Assembly: GCA_034387635.1 (NCBI GenBank)
Contig: JAOANU010000007.1
Location: forward strand, 62,001-126,000
Source of the DNA: Rhodosporidiobolus odoratus
Lineage: Eukaryota > Basidiomycota > Microbotryomycetes > Sporidiobolales > Sporidiobolaceae
Direction of reading: 5' to 3'
DNA length: 64,000 nucleotides
A model generated the notes under the pieces. It had not been told where the DNA came from. It ran no database searches and saw only the letters and a list, made by a program, of their open reading frames with translations. The position numbers and the translations under genes were made by a program. Below are positions 1-12,700 of the stretch, piece by piece (the stretch's first letter is position 1; every line of letters starts with the position of its first letter).

Positions 1-306
1 AAGGTACAGGAGGCGATGGGTGATACATCCGACCTGGTCGCCTGGTCCCTGGTCTCTGGTCCCCTCGCAGGTACCCGCGTGTCATGCCCTTTGAGCGAGC
101 ACGCGGATTTTCAGAGAGAAGATTGCGCCGACTCGCTGGGGAGGGTGGGTGGAACTGTCGAGTACCAAGCTGGTCGATTATTCAAAGCCCTTGAGCGGCG
201 GTTGGTAGCCATGCTACGATATCGGTAGCGGAAGCGGGATGATCTAGAGAGACGACATCGCGGGCTTGATGCCCGTTCTTGTGTCACTACAACCACTCTT
301 ACGGCC
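1..306. other. Upstream region of OPI3
   Basis: I see no convincing coding exon. It presumably holds the OPI3 promoter and 5' leader. A short open frame at 16-228 has no recognisable content. No inositol/choline response element was identified with confidence. Confidence 0.4.
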
Positions 307-1556
307 ATGTCTGATGTACTGAGCTACGTAGACTTGAACAGGAAGAGCCTCTGGGTCTCGGTTGCGTCCATCCTGTTTGTACGTCCTCGTGCTTGACCTC
401 TTCCTGCTTTCACCGTTGGGTGACCACGTGTGCTGTGGCTCCTTCACGATAGCTGACCGGACCACTGCCATCCCACGCAGAACCCCCTTTTTTGGAACAT
501 CGTAGCCAGGCAAGGTCAGTCCAGCCGTACTCGCCTTTATCGCCTTCCCACCCCCCACTTACCGCATCTTTCGCCTACCTTACTCTGGCTGATCGCCGTC
601 TTATCTTTGAACAGAATACAAGAACAAGGTCCTTACCAAGATCGCACTCGGCAAGCCTTACCTCGGATGCTACCTCCTCGCCGTTACCATCTTCTCCCTC
701 GGCATCTTCCGCGACCACCTGTACGTTTTCCCCCATCCTCTCTCGAAACTCGTACCGCCCGCAGCTGACGAGGTCTCCTCATCGCAGCTATCAAACAGCC
801 CTCTCCGACCAGCCCACCCACCCTTTCCTGCACTACACCGAAGTCAAGCTCCTCGCCGCTCTTCTCTTCGCCGTCGGCGGCACGCTCGTCGTCACCTCGA
901 TGTGGGCCCTCGGGGTCACGGGCACTTACCTCGGTGACTACTTCGTACGTCTGCTTACTCCCGTCCTTGCTAGACCCATGCCTCGCTGACGCCTTCCTCT
1001 CCGTCGCAGGGCATTCTCATGGACGTGCGTAACTTTCTTCTCGCCCGGAGCCTTGTCTAGGACCCGAGCCTGACGCTCCGACTCTTGTTGGGTCCTGTGC
1101 AGCACAAAGTCGAGTCGTTCCCCTTCTCCGTGACCAGCAGTCCGATGTACACTGGATCCACGCTATCGTTCCTCGCGACGGCTCTTTGGTACGCCTCTCT
1201 TGGCGGGTCTGAACCCGTCCGACCTCCGTAGCCTGAGTCCTGACGCAATCACTACACGCAGGTACGAGTCACCGGCAGGTCTCCTCCTCACCGCTCTCGT
1301 CTGGGTAGAGTACAAGATCGCGCTGCGGTACGAAGAGTGAGTCCCCTTCCCGCATTGCTCCCTCTTCTTCGCCTCTGCCATACCATCCCCCACGAGGGCT
1401 CACCGATCTGTCCCGCCGCACAGTCCCTTCACCGGAGAGATCTACGCCAAGCGAGAGCGTGAGCGCGCCGCAGCAGCTGCCGCCGCCACCGCTGGAGGAA
1501 AGTCTACTCCGTCGACGGCCAAGTCGAGCGCCATTCGTCAAGCCGGCGAGCTCTGA
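307..1556 (+). CDS. OPI3: Phosphatidyl-N-methylethanolamine N-methyltransferase (phospholipid methyltransferase), 8 exons
   Basis: Converts phosphatidyl-monomethylethanolamine to phosphatidylcholine by SAM-dependent methylation in the ER membrane (known for OPI3/PEMT). Exons read by splice signal and frame: 307-378, 481-514, 615-720, 788-944, 1010-1024, 1103-1188, 1262-1336, 1424-1556, about 225 residues, the usual family length. Visible family blocks are NPLFWNIVARQEY, KPYLGCYLLAVTIFSLG, TGTYLGDYFGILMD, FPFSVTSSPMYTGSTL, and PFTGEIYAKRERER near the C-terminus. Several hydrophobic membrane segments are evident. The ATG at 307 opens MSDVLSYVDLN and the exon runs straight into the conserved WVSVASILF strand, so this start is well supported. 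One exon is only 15 bases (1010-1024). The C-terminal tail is Ala/Ser-rich and basic. Downstream lies a GA-repeat 3' region. Confidence 0.93.
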
Positions 1557-2247
1557 GCCTCCCACCTCTTCAGTATGGTACCGCCCTCAACGGACGATGA
1601 AGCGAGTCTCTGCTGGTTGGAGGAGAATCGCGAGCGAGCAGGGGGAGGGATCCTGAGGAGGAATGGGAGAGAGAGAGAGAGAGGGAGAGAGGGGAGCTCG
1701 TCAACCGAAGCCCTGTGTCGGACTCTTGTCATCCTTGGTCGAGGCAGGTCCGCACGAGTTGCTCAACCACCTCTTGATTCCCCTATGTTGTGTTTTCCCG
1801 GTTAGCAATACCCCTTTCTTGGTGTTTGTAGTTAGAAAAGGTGAAAGGCTTCTCAACGGAGTGCTGTTGTCATTTAATCGCTTGGCGTCACAAGCTTGTG
1901 CGTCCTTCGTACGGGCTGATCAGTCGACACGGAGGGAGGCCTGGGGTTAGGGCAGTGTCATGAGGAGGACGAGCTTGAGAAAACAAATGAGCCCGCCGTA
2001 TTCTTGGCTTCACACACTTGTCGGTACTGTCGCGAGGCTCTCGTCTCGACGTAGCGGATTTCCATATATAGGTTGCAAAATGGGTATGCTAACGAGGGTA
2101 ATGTGCGAGAGGATAACGAGTGAAGGTAGAGAGAGGGTTACAACAAACACAGGTAAGGAAAGGAGAGTGTCTGTGCAGAGAAAAACAACGAGTGTAAGGC
2201 TAAGCGTGACAGTGTCGCCCGTTCCCGTACCTATTACAAGAAGTACG
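1557..2247. other. Intergenic region between convergent OPI3 and GT25 genes
   Basis: Apart from the GA microsatellite, I see no gene. Open frames here (1575-1950, 1960-2259) lack codon bias or family motifs. It should carry both 3' UTRs, because OPI3 (+) and the glycosyltransferase (-) end tail to tail. Confidence 0.5.
1666..1692. repeat. GA dinucleotide microsatellite in the 3' flank of OPI3
   Basis: A run of alternating G and A, slightly interrupted at its end, lies about 110 bases after the OPI3 stop codon. It is probably in the 3' UTR or just beyond. Confidence 0.85.
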
Positions 2248-3730
2248 TCAGCACTGTAGAGTTGAGCACAGATAAGGAGAAGAAGCGTACCGAAACACGG
2301 TAGCCGGATCCAACGCTTTAGGATCAAACACATCCTCCCAAACCTCCTCCCCGTTCGCTCTTCGAATCCGTTCTACCGTCGAGTCCATCAGCAAACCTCT
2401 CCACTTGCTTCCAATCCCAGCCTGAATATCGCTCGGTCCATCTTTGCGCTGAATGATCAGGGGTGGTTCGACTGAGAACGAGTTGAGCAGGTCGAAAGAG
2501 ATGAAGGAGGGGACGGCGGTGTCGACGGCGGTTTGGTAAGCGGTCCAAGGATTGAGTAGGAGAGCGAGGAGGCGGGAAGCGCCAGCGGACGAGAGGGCGT
2601 AGGCGTGAAGGCAAAGGGGAACGGTTGAGCGATGAAGATGGGGGTGCAGGTATTGAGGCTCTGGCGTTCAGAGGTACGTCAGTAACAGTCCCCGCGTCAA
2701 TCGCCACGTCAATATAAACGAGACGCCGGGGAATGAGAAGGAAGGGCCGGAGGCAAAACGGGAAAACGCACCAAACATCTCTTTTCCCCAGCAGTGTCCT
2801 AGAAGCGTCGCCTCCCAATCCTCTGGCAACCTTCTCTCGATGCGACTCCACAGTCTCTCCAAATCCCACTCGACATCGACATCATCCTCGAGGATCAACG
2901 CTGACCTGTCCCCATTTTTCAGAATCTCTTTCATCGCCCGCGTGTGACCCCAGAATGTGCTGATGACGCCCTCGTTCACTTGTCGACCTGCTATCCGCTC
3001 GTTCTGATCCCACAGAGCAGCAGTGACATTGAGCGCGGCGTCTTTGGGCTTGAGTTGAGAGAGGGTGCCGGCGTCGTCGTGAGATTCGAGGTAGGTGACC
3101 CAGTCTGGAAAGGGGGAGTAGCGCTGGTCGGTGAATATTGGGAAGGAGTCGGTGGAGTTGGGCGAAGGCGTCTGAGTGAGCCAGTCGTTGCCTACATGGA
3201 GGCCGCCAAAGGTATCTTGGCCTTTTCCCTGCGCTTTGGCCTGTGAGCGAGGCAGTCAGCACGTTCCGCGATGTCAAAGAGTCAGATGGACGAGTGTGTA
3301 CCATGATCTTCAACCGCTCCTTCCGAACTTCGACCGCTCGTTCGGCAATCCACCTGATGAAGGGCTCATTCTTGTTTACCGCGTCAACAAAGGTCAACTT
3401 TAGCCCATGGGCCTTGGCAAGGTCACTCATCTGCTCTCTCCGATCTGTTCGGGTGGGGAGTGAGAGAACATAGATATGGTCAAAGGTGAGGGTGTTGGAG
3501 TGGTAGATCTGAGAGGCAGGCGAGGTGGTTTGTTCGAGGTGATTCCGGTAGGCGAGTGAGTCTTGATGTGTGTCATTGTCGGTGTATAGGAAGAGGTGTG
3601 GATTGTATACAGTCTTGGCTCGTATTGACGTTGAAGTAGACTGATGAAGGTGCCATGTCGAGGTGAGCAGGATGAGGGCGAAGGCAGCTCCGGCTAGGGT
3701 GATGGTGGTTCTTCGGGATGGCGCAGACAT
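2248..3730 (-). CDS. Glycosyltransferase family 25 (LPS/procollagen-galactosyltransferase-like), type II membrane protein
   Basis: Residues 1-10 are short and cytosolic, followed by a single hydrophobic anchor (LAGAAFALILLTSTW), then a lumenal catalytic region: a fungal Golgi type II enzyme layout. Family marks are FDHIYVLSLPTRTDRREQM with AKAHGLKLTFVDAV at the start of the fold, GVISTFWGHTRAMKEIL, and the acidic LILEDDVD motif that binds the nucleotide-sugar/metal. Known GT25 members transfer galactose or glucose to proteins or lipids; the acceptor here cannot be told. At least two introns are removed (around 3240 and 2660-2760). The ATG at 3730 is chosen because it directly precedes the membrane anchor; the frame continues upstream only to a non-ATG codon. 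The C-terminus ends in SSPYLCSTLQC with the stop at 2248; a short alternative final intron cannot be excluded. Confidence 0.82.
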
Positions 3731-4337
3731 GTTCTGGTGCTGCCAGTATTGACCTTCCAATGGCTGCTTGAGCGGAACGATGGGAGTTCGAGTTGAAAGA
3801 ATGAGGAGCTGAGGTCGAAGGAGCGTGCGTGTGATAGCGCGATTGGCGACTACGGGGGTAGGTAGGAGGACAAGGGAAGGGTTCACAAGGTGCCGTAGCT
3901 GAAGCCGAGCAGACTTGCAGACCGTTCAGAGCGAATCGACGGGTGGTGAGGAAGCCAACTTGAAACTGCTTGGGCGAACCACAGCAACCATTGAGTTTTC
4001 AGACGACTACTGCGTTCTGTACAACAGTGCACTGCACAAGCCAAGTTCTCCATACAGCCGACGCCAAACTGTAAACAGGAGCAATTATAGAGAAAAAACA
4101 CAGCCGGAAAGTGGGGGTCTTTTTTTTCCCTCTTCCTCTCCCGAACCTCGATCACGACACAAGGCGACTACTGGCTGCACTTGACACGTCGTTTGTCACA
4201 TCGGAACAGAAGAAAGTCGTACAGGTACTGCCTGAAAGTCGTGTCAAGATGCCCCACCTCGTGTCCTCCACCCATTTCTCCTCTTCTGTCCCCCTCTTTT
4301 CAATCTAAGCCCGTCCCTTCTAAACCGACCAGGCTAC
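3731..4337. other. Promoter region of the GT25 gene and 3' flank of acyl-CoA oxidase
   Basis: No gene is supported. Short open frames at 3883-4411 show no family content. The region should contain the minus-strand promoter of the glycosyltransferase and the 3' UTR region next to the acyl-CoA oxidase stop at 4338. Confidence 0.45.
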
Positions 4338-7300
4338 CTACAGCTTCGCCCATGCTCTCCCTCCACTCTCGGGACCGACCTCGAGCTCTTCGTCATCAAT
4401 GTCGACGTTGAAGCGAGTACGGTTGAGCGGTTCTTGCTGCGCAAAGCGGACAAGAGAGGGATAGACGTCGCCTGTGCACGCAATAGCCAACAGGTCAGGC
4501 ATCATCCCATGCACGAGTTGTGGCAGAGCGTCATAGTCCACATTTGGGTAGAATACGGAGTAGAGCTGTGGAAGAAACAGCAAAAACGCACCATCTGACC
4601 TCCCCAGCGCCGAGTTCAGCAAAAAATCTGGCACCCCCAACGCGTCCACAAGCGGTACAGCCTGCGGTCTGATATCGGCCAACAACGCATGCAACCTCTT
4701 CCTCAACAACTCGTGCTGCTTCGGGCTCAGGTATCCGCTCGAAAGGAATTCGGCGGCTTCAGAGTCCATCGTGTGGGTGGCGAAGAGTTCGAAGCAGAGG
4801 GTCAGGATCTTGTGGAGGGCAATGTTGTGCTGCAGGGCGGGGTCGGCGGTGATCGCTTGGGCGAAGTTGTAGACGAGGAGATATTGCGAGTGCGCCGTTC
4901 TACAAACGAGCAAAGAGCAGGTCAGCTAGAAATATAAACCGAATGAGAGTGGGGAACCGTACGAGGCGCGGAAGATGTCGCAGAGAAGCGAATTCCAGCT
5001 CTTCTTCTCGACATCCCTCTTTCGCAGAGCGGTAGCGGTAAGGTAAGCTGCGCGGTGCCCGAACGCCTCGACGAAAAGCTGAGGGTCGCTTAGAGCGCCG
5101 CTGTATTCGAACGCAGCCTTGGCCTTCGGGTTCGCGATGTACTTCTTGAGGTAGTCGGCCGTACGGTTTTCGGCAGAGATGGGCGCGGAGGGATTCGCGA
5201 TAAGCTGCCGCATGGTCTTGAAGAGGTAGCGTCCGGTCTGCTGAGTCAGCATGTAGGAGTCGCCTAACGTTCGGCAAACAAGCGTCAACGAACGCCTAAA
5301 ATGGGGAAGACAATAACGGGGGACGCTGACCTTCCCAGGTCACTTGCGGGAGGTAGTTTTGCCAGAGAGAAGCGAGGCCGCCTGCACTCAGCAAAGATCA
5401 GTGCTCCGTTGGTCAAGGGCAAGTAGCAGAGAAGGGGAGAAGGAAAGTAAGGATAGGAGAGGAAAGCACGCGAGGAGGAAACGAAAAGAAAGAAATTCTC
5501 CGATCTAAACGCACCAGCCAGTGAAAACCCGTGTCCACCACAAGCCCTCCTGCACTCCTCAATCGCCCCAGCCGCCATAATCGTACACAAGCTCTTCAAC
5601 CCACTCGAACTCGCATGCACATCCGCCAGCATATCGAAGTTGCCCTCCTCCATAGCCTCATTGTTGGCCTCATACAGGCGCATCATCTCGCGGGCAGTGT
5701 AGTGTACAGCGAGGGCTTGCACGAGGGGAGGGAAGACGCGAGCTTGCACGAGCTGATAGTTGAGAACGCTGGTTTCGGCGGGTTTGCGGCCATCGTCAGT
5801 GACGGGAGCATCGCGATCGGCGAATTGACGCCGGATGGCGCAGTAGCCTGAGGGGGGCTCAGTCAGATTTGGGTCAGATACGGCAGGGGAAAGGGAACAA
5901 ACGGATCGCAACGGTGGCGCTTCTCGCCAAGATCATCCTCGCTTGCTGAACGATTCCGGCGCGGATGAAGACCCTGCAGAAGGAGGTCACTCAGCCGATA
6001 GCACAATCGGAAAGAACGTGACTACGCACATGGTCCCATAGGACAGCTTGTCGTGCGGTGGCTTGGTGAAGCCTCCCGACATGAGGTCGACTTGGGCAAA
6101 CTTGGCGAGGAAGTTGACGTGTGGGATGCGGACGTTGTCGAGCTAGTCACATGCAAGGGTAGGTGATATAGGTAAGTCCGTAAGCGTGGATGACGCGGAC
6201 TGGTGGCACAAGAGCTGGACATGGCTGTGTTAGAAAGGTACGCACAAGCATGCAGCCGTTGTCTGTTGCAGCGTAGCCCTGTTTAATTCGATGGCAGCAT
6301 TAGCATACGTGACACTGCCAGGAAAGCAGCGCTTGGACCGCCGGGGGAGAGAGGCAGAGGGGAAAGAAGACAAGGGGGAGGAAAAGGTAATGTACAGCTT
6401 TCGGCCCAATGTCCATGATAGTCCTCCCGGGCAGCAATTCCCTTGTCTTCCTATCCCGCACAGGGACGATGAACGGGAAAGGCCCCCGCTTAATCAGCGC
6501 GCCATCTTTGCCGTCCTGAGAATGTCCATCTCGACCGATCAGCCACGGGACGCAAGTGGCGAACGGTGAGATAGAGCGTACCGGAGTCATCAGCTGTGCC
6601 ATTACGACCGCATGATCCGCTGTCCGGCCCAGTCCACCAATCCACCACTTCATCGCCGTCAAACTCGGGCTTTGAAGCACAAACTCCTTGGTCTCCGGAT
6701 CATACGTGGCAGTAGTTTCGAGACCTTGGACGTTCGAACCATGTGCGATCTCGGTCTGGGCGTAGCACCTGCGTAAGAACGGTGAAGAGCGAGTGAAGAG
6801 CGAGGATGTTAGGCTGAAAGAAGGACTAATTAGCTAACACCCAGGGAAAGGCAAAGCCCACCCGATGATTTCGAATCGTTCAGCTGGCTCGAGGAAAAGC
6901 TTCTTCTGTTCGTCCGTCGTCTGGGCTCGTAGGGTTTTCATGAACTGCAGGCGGCGCAAAAGCGAGAGCGGGCGAAGCAGGGAGAAAAGAAGGGGGGAAA
7001 TGGCATCAGCACACGTGTTCGCCGGCGATAAGGCAAATCAGCACCCGCGGGGCTTACCATGGTGCTGTGTAACCCGAACGCCGACGGAAAGTCAAGCATC
7101 TCCTCAGCCACCTTGACATCTTCGCCGTTCCAGCCTAATTCCCTCGTCAACTGCACCAATCGCTTGTCCTTCCTGAGTCCAGCTTTGTACTTGTCGGTGC
7201 GTGAGAGGTAGTGCAGCCTTGATTTGTCGAATGCGGGCTGCCAGTGTGAGGCAATGAACAGTTAAGCGGACGGCGATATCGAGGGTGGGGGGAAAGGTGC

Positions 7301-7495
7301 CCGTACCTCTGCTTCAAGCACCGCAAGCACTCTCTTACGTCGATCGAGGTACTCTTGACCATACAGGTACAGCGTCAAATCTTCCGGTGCGAAGGAAGCC
7401 TTGCTGCGTTCAATCTCGAGCAGTCGCCCTCCCAATGTCGATGCTTGCTTGGCGAGGTGAGGCGGGATCTCCACGGGTACCGCGTGTGAAGTCAT
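4338..7495 (-). CDS. POX1: Peroxisomal acyl-CoA oxidase
   Basis: Catalyses the first step of peroxisomal beta-oxidation: acyl-CoA plus O2 to trans-2-enoyl-CoA plus H2O2, FAD-dependent (known family role). Coding is split into many exons. In order: the N-terminal helical domain (MTSHAVPVEIPPHLAKQ), DEQKKLFLEPAERFEIIG, the FAD-domain block CYAQTEIAHGSNVQGLETTA and KWWIGGLGRTADHAVVMAQL, DNVRIPHVNFLAKF, then the C-terminal oxidase domains (YCAIRRQFADRD, IEECRRACGGHGFSLA with the catalytic-region CGG(H/Q)G motif, and a helical C-terminus). The protein ends in AKL, a standard peroxisomal targeting signal type 1. Total about 680 residues, normal for the family. The ATG at 7495 begins the conserved N-terminal exon. 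All exons appear intact. The gene lies in a minus-strand run with no obvious operon-like meaning. Confidence 0.93.
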
Positions 7496-7763
7496 GAGCA
7501 GCAGAGTACGTCTATAGCGCGTGAGAGTGTTCGATCCGAGAGCAAGTTTCGAGACTGAACACGATGCCGTCCGCCGGCTCGGAAAAGTCAAGTCGCCGGA
7601 TCCGACCGACATCGGAGCATCGCAAGCACGCGCCCCACCGAGCACTTCCCGAGAGCCGGAGCAGAAGAAAAGGAGTAGACATGGCCCTGCCCTTCGTAGC
7701 CGCCAGCCAGACATTCTGACCCGTTTCCCAGAATGAACCGAAAATCGGCTGTGCATGCCTCGC

Positions 7764-9418
7764 TTAAACCTCCTCCAGTACGCCATCCTTCCCTGCACCA
7801 ACCCCCTCAGCTGCAGCCGCCTTCTGCTTCGCCGCCTTTCTCCTCTCCTTCTGCTCCTTGCGCTTCTCCAGCCGTTTCTCGTTCACCACCTTCTCCTTCT
7901 TCTCCCCCTCCGCCTTTCCAGTTCCACGTGCGGTCTTCTTCTGCGCTACGGCGCTCCCGCCCTTGGCCTTCTTCTCCTCCGGTATCTTGCCGCCGTGCTC
8001 GTAAGCCAGTACAGGCCGAGCAGGAACAGGCTTGCCCGCGGCTTTGGCCTCGTCGCGCGCTTTCTTCCACGCTTGGCGTTGAGCGATCTCGTCGTCGGTC
8101 GGGCGGATCTTCTCGACAAACTTAGGTTTGGACGGGATGTGAGGACTGAAGGGCGTGAATGGAACGCAAATGCGGACGGAGAACGGACAACAGAAGCAAG
8201 TCGGAGTGTGGTGATTGACGCACGGGAGAGCAGCGTAGAGTGCAAGTCAGATGGATGACACATGCGTGGAAGGAGCACATATAGGGGCAAGTTAGCGCAT
8301 GGCGAGGGGAAGAAAGGATGTCAGCCTTCTCGTTATTGGGTTCAACCCCCTTGCAGCCGCTGCTGAAGCTCAAAGCGATAAGGCAGAAACGACGGAGGCA
8401 GGAGACAAGGGCAGCAGAAGACTGAGAACGTACAGGACCTTCTCCCCGGCCTCTACCTTCCTCTTCTTAATCCTCTCATTCTTCTCCGCCTTCCTATCCT
8501 TCCTCTCCCTCTTCTTTACATTCCGCTCCTTCTTCTCTCGCCTCAACTGTTCCCTTACACTCGTGCCTTCCTCTTCAGCCGCGGCGATAAGAGCAGCTTT
8601 CGAGGCGAGAGTTTTCCGTTCGGCAGCGGGGGCGGTGGAGTCGGAGCCAGGTGAGGAGGGAGCAGCGGTAGATGTGGAAGTAGAAGGTTTGGCGAGAGAG
8701 GTGGTGGGAGCGGGAGTGGACTTGACGGTCCCGGCCTTTTTGCCTCCGACTTGGGTTTGCAAGCTGAGCCGTTCGAGCACGAGCTTGTCAAGCATCGAAC
8801 TCACCCATCGAGCGTCGGCGGTACGATGGTCGGTGGGGAAGTTGGCGGATTCGAGGTGCGCTTTGAAGCGGGCGAGGCGGCGCTTGTGGTCCTAGAAAAT
8901 GAAGAAAGGGCATCACGAGAGTGGTTCCAGCAGATGCGGAATCGTCACGGACGACAGTGAGCTGAGAAAGTACGTACCTTGGACGCCAAGTGAACCTCCG
9001 TCATCTTTCCCTGCTTCAGCACCTTATTCGGGCAAAAGACGCAAACCAACGGCGCTTCCTCCTCATCCTCATCATCCGCCTCCGTTGCCGCCTCGCCCTC
9101 CACTTGCTTCATAGCAGCAACCAAGCTCGCCGTACTGGCTACGGGATTCTCGAGGGCTTCGGCGGCGGTGGGGAATCCAGCTGGCGGAGGTCGTGGGGAG
9201 TTCTCGTCCAAAGGCGCTGCCGATGCGCCGCCGAGTCCATCGTCCTCTTCCAAACCGTCGTCGCTGTCTTCGTCAGACCCGGATGCGCTCAAGTCGTCGT
9301 TGTCGGATTGAGAAGCGTCGGAAGCATCGGAAGCATCCGATTCTTCGTCCGAGAGAAGTTGTTCTGCCTTGCGCTTGTTGCGTCGTTGTTGCTTGGCGAT
9401 AGTCTTGTAGAGCGGCAT
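7764..9418 (-). CDS. Basic, zinc-finger-bearing nucleolar-type protein (uncharacterised)
   Basis: The protein starts MPLYKTIAKQQRRNKRKAEQ and continues with an Asp/Ser-rich acidic stretch (SDEESDASDASDASQS). A single zinc-finger-like element follows: CVFCPNKVLK, then HLASKDHKRRL across an intron at about 8960. Then come a conserved-looking helix (ARFKAHLESANFP...RWVSSMLDKLVLERL) and long Lys/Arg/Glu-rich tracts (QLRREKKERNVKKRERKDRK) to the stop at 7764. The last exon is again Lys/Ala/Glu-rich (EKKAKGGSAVAQKK). The acid-then-base composition and C2-H2 finger resemble nucleolar ribosome-biogenesis or RNA-binding factors, but I do not recognise the family and assign no function. The ATG at 9418 is the first in frame before the conserved start. 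Confidence 0.65.
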
Positions 9419-9739
9419 TCTTACGCGTTCAGATGAGCGGTGGTGTGAAGCGAAGTGATGTCGATCAGAAACTTGGATTGCGAGACAAAGCTCGAATAGC
9501 ACAGCCTCAATACAAACATTACAAAAGACTCGGGATTGGCAGACAACGACGAGACGCAGATTGCAGGTAGTGGTAGCGGCCAACACGATGATTACGACGA
9601 CGACGAGTGGAAGTAGGGAGCGAAATATGAGATCCTGCGAAGAGGACATGATACAGAACGACAAACAAGGAACGAAAACCGGTCACCCATGCTTGACCCT
9701 CTCGCACTTTGGTTTACTGTCGCCCGAGCCACGGTCTAC
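9419..9739. other. Promoter region of the zinc-finger gene
   Basis: No gene is supported. The open frame at 9519-9749 shows no family content. The stretch separates the zinc-finger gene start (9418) from the stop of the AVT-like transporter (9740). Confidence 0.4.
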
Positions 9740-12700
9740 TCAGATGTGAATTGGGCAACGGCCTTTAGCAGGCGGCTTTGCACCTTCGGCTGGCGCAGGA
9801 GCGAGAAGAAGTTGAATCTGCACGGGTGACACGACCTGGTCAGCTTCGTCTCCTCGCAAATGTTCACAGCGCCATAAGCTGTCAATGGTGAAAAGCTAGA
9901 CGTACCGTTTGGGAAGTGGTATAGATGGCGCACAGCACGCCAAAGATCATGAGTGAGATGTCGATGATTCGCTGCTTACGTGTGCGAGCGCAAGCCTTGT
10001 AATGCAGTAAGGCGGGGTAGACGAGTCCAAGAGGCACACTGTAGCCGTACGAGCGGAGCGTTGGTTTCGACTTGAACAGGGAGAGAAAGGAAAGCAACGC
10101 ACCAGGCAAGACTTCCGATCAAACTGACAAACTTGTCCAGATCGTTTGCGCCAAGCCAGGCGATCAGGGCACAAGCGGCGACGGAAACGGTGCGGAAGGC
10201 GTTCTTCTCCCACTTGACCTTGTTGCTATGCTTACCGCTCTTCTGCGGCGCGAAGAGGCCGTTCTCCATGATACGCACGGCGGGGAAGAGCTGCAGCGGC
10301 GTCGAGAGGAGGATGGCGAGCGAGTAGAGGAACTGCGAAGCATTGACGAATTTGTCGTCTTGCGGGAGGTTGACAAAGACGACAGTCTGCGAACGGCACG
10401 TAGAGTCAGCAAGAGTTCCCTCATATTTGCAGGTAGAGCGCGGGAGTTGGGATGGAAAACACGGACCTGAATGTCCTCACCGAACGTGAGATAGGACAGC
10501 ACGCCGCCGCCGGCAAACAGGAACATGACACCAATCATGACGCCGGTAAGAACCCGAGGAAGTCGGTGTGGTTCCTTCATAGCCTCTTGGACAGGGATGA
10601 TGAGGCCAATACCCTCGAATGCAAAGACGGCGGTGCTACACGGGTGCGAGGGGAGGGGTGCGGCGAGCGTATAGAAGAGGGGCGTCAGCAAAGTTGGCGG
10701 GCCTGGCCGTCCATCCATCGTTTCCTTCTCCGGCCCCGGAAACCGGCAAAAGGGAGCGAGATATGACAGTAAAACCACTTACCCGATTAGTAAGGGAAAG
10801 CTATCCCGGTTGAACAGCTCAACCTTGGCGATCCCGTGACTGGCGAGTACGCTGATCTCGTTCGAGAAGATGTAGACGAGGCCGATAACGATGAAAACGT
10901 CGGCGACCAGCGCAGTACCGGAGAGCTTCTGGATATTCCGAATGAGGGCGAGAGCTGCCTCGGGTAAATTGGTAAAAGGGAGGGGAAGAATGAGGGAAAG
11001 TCAGCCCTGCACTCCGAGGTCGTCGAGTCGTCCCGCCCTCTGTACAAGCGGAAGCACGACATGTAAAGACTCCTGAGACGAAACAACTGTGCTTACGCAA
11101 GAAGATGACCAGTTGCGCGGCAATGAGCAGCGGGATGGAGACAACTGTCCGGCAGTTCGTGACGGCCGTGACGAAAGCTTGCAGATTTTCCGCGACGAAG
11201 ATGATATAGGCTGAGACAAAGCCGATCTAGTGTGTGGAAGAAAAGGAGGGTGAGCAGGGACAGGATCATAGGGAAATATACATAGCGAGAAGAGAAATCA
11301 GACGGACCTGGGAAAGAACGATCGATGACAAGATGGACCAGCGCATATACTTTCCGTAGAGGGCGCCGCCAATATCTGACAGGCAAGGAGGCGTGGGTCA
11401 GCTCTCGCTCGTGTCGTGCTGCCGCCACGCAACGGACGAAAGGCAGAAGACCACACACCCCCGAAAGAACCGTGGATGACCAGCCGGCACTCCACGAGGA
11501 GGAGGAAGGAATAGAGCGAGATCATCGCAATGAAGCAGAGGACGATGGCCGAGAAGAGGATGCCGCCGTTGAAGAAGCTAAATGAGCGAGATCAGTCAGC
11601 ATTCTCCGATACGACACAAACGAGATGACGGGGTTGGTGAATGCCGAATACGCCTTGTAGTCAAGACACAGAGAGAAAGCGGGACGCACGCCTTGCCCAA
11701 AAACAATACCCCGGTTCCGACGAAACTCTTCAAGAGCATCATGACCGCCTGCGTCACCGTAGCGTCCCCCTGATCCTTTGCCGCCGCTCTTTTCCGACTC
11801 TCACTGCGACCCCGTATGAGCGGAGTGCGCTCATTGACTCCTCGTCCGGCAAAGGGCGGAATTGCTCCTACCGCGGCTTCCTCATCCTCTCCCAGCGAGT
11901 CCTCGTCTTCCTCCTCAACCTCTTCGAGGTTCTCGCCACCAAAGTGACCGTAGAGTGAGAGGAAATCGATGAAGCTGCGGGTTGGACGACGTCCTGCGGC
12001 GGGTGAAAGGGAAACCCCGCTCGCGTCGATTTCGCTGGTAACATCGCTATCGGGAATGGGCGTTTCTCCTCGTTCAGCCATTCGACGGAAGACAAAGTCG
12101 CGCCTGAACCCTCCGGGCTGAAGCATCTCTGCCGTCGAAAACTCCGGGCCTTCCTCTGTGGCCGGTTCTTCTCCGTCCAATCCGGCGCGGAAGGCAGCTC
12201 GTTCGTGCGGCAACGCATGCGAGGCTCGTCGACTAGTAATTCCTTCTGCAACAGACGCCATGCTCTTGCTCCTTCGAATGGCGGGAGTTGTTCCCGCACC
12301 TCCAAGAGCTCCGGGTGAGGTTCCTCCAGCTGCTTCGGCCTGTTGAGCAGCCCACTTGTACACTCCGGCGACGACATCACCTCCCTCAAGGTGGTACGGT
12401 GTCGGGTATTCTGTTTCGGCCTCGTCCTGAGGGAAAGCGGATCGACCGCCGGGGGAGCCAGCGGGGAGTGAGATGCCGCTTTGGAGAGCCTGGTCGTCTG
12501 CGAGCCTGGCCTGCTCGTCTGCCGACAGGAGGTGTCTCCGGATCACGTCTGCCTTCTGCTGTTCAGTCAAGGCGGGTTCATTGAGGCTGGCGGAGAGGAT
12601 GGCGTTGGGAGGTGCTTGCGAGGAGTCGTCTCGGGAACGGGTCAAGTTGCTGGCGCCGGCAGCGGGACTGGCGGCTACTGATGTAGGGAAGGCAGGAGAG

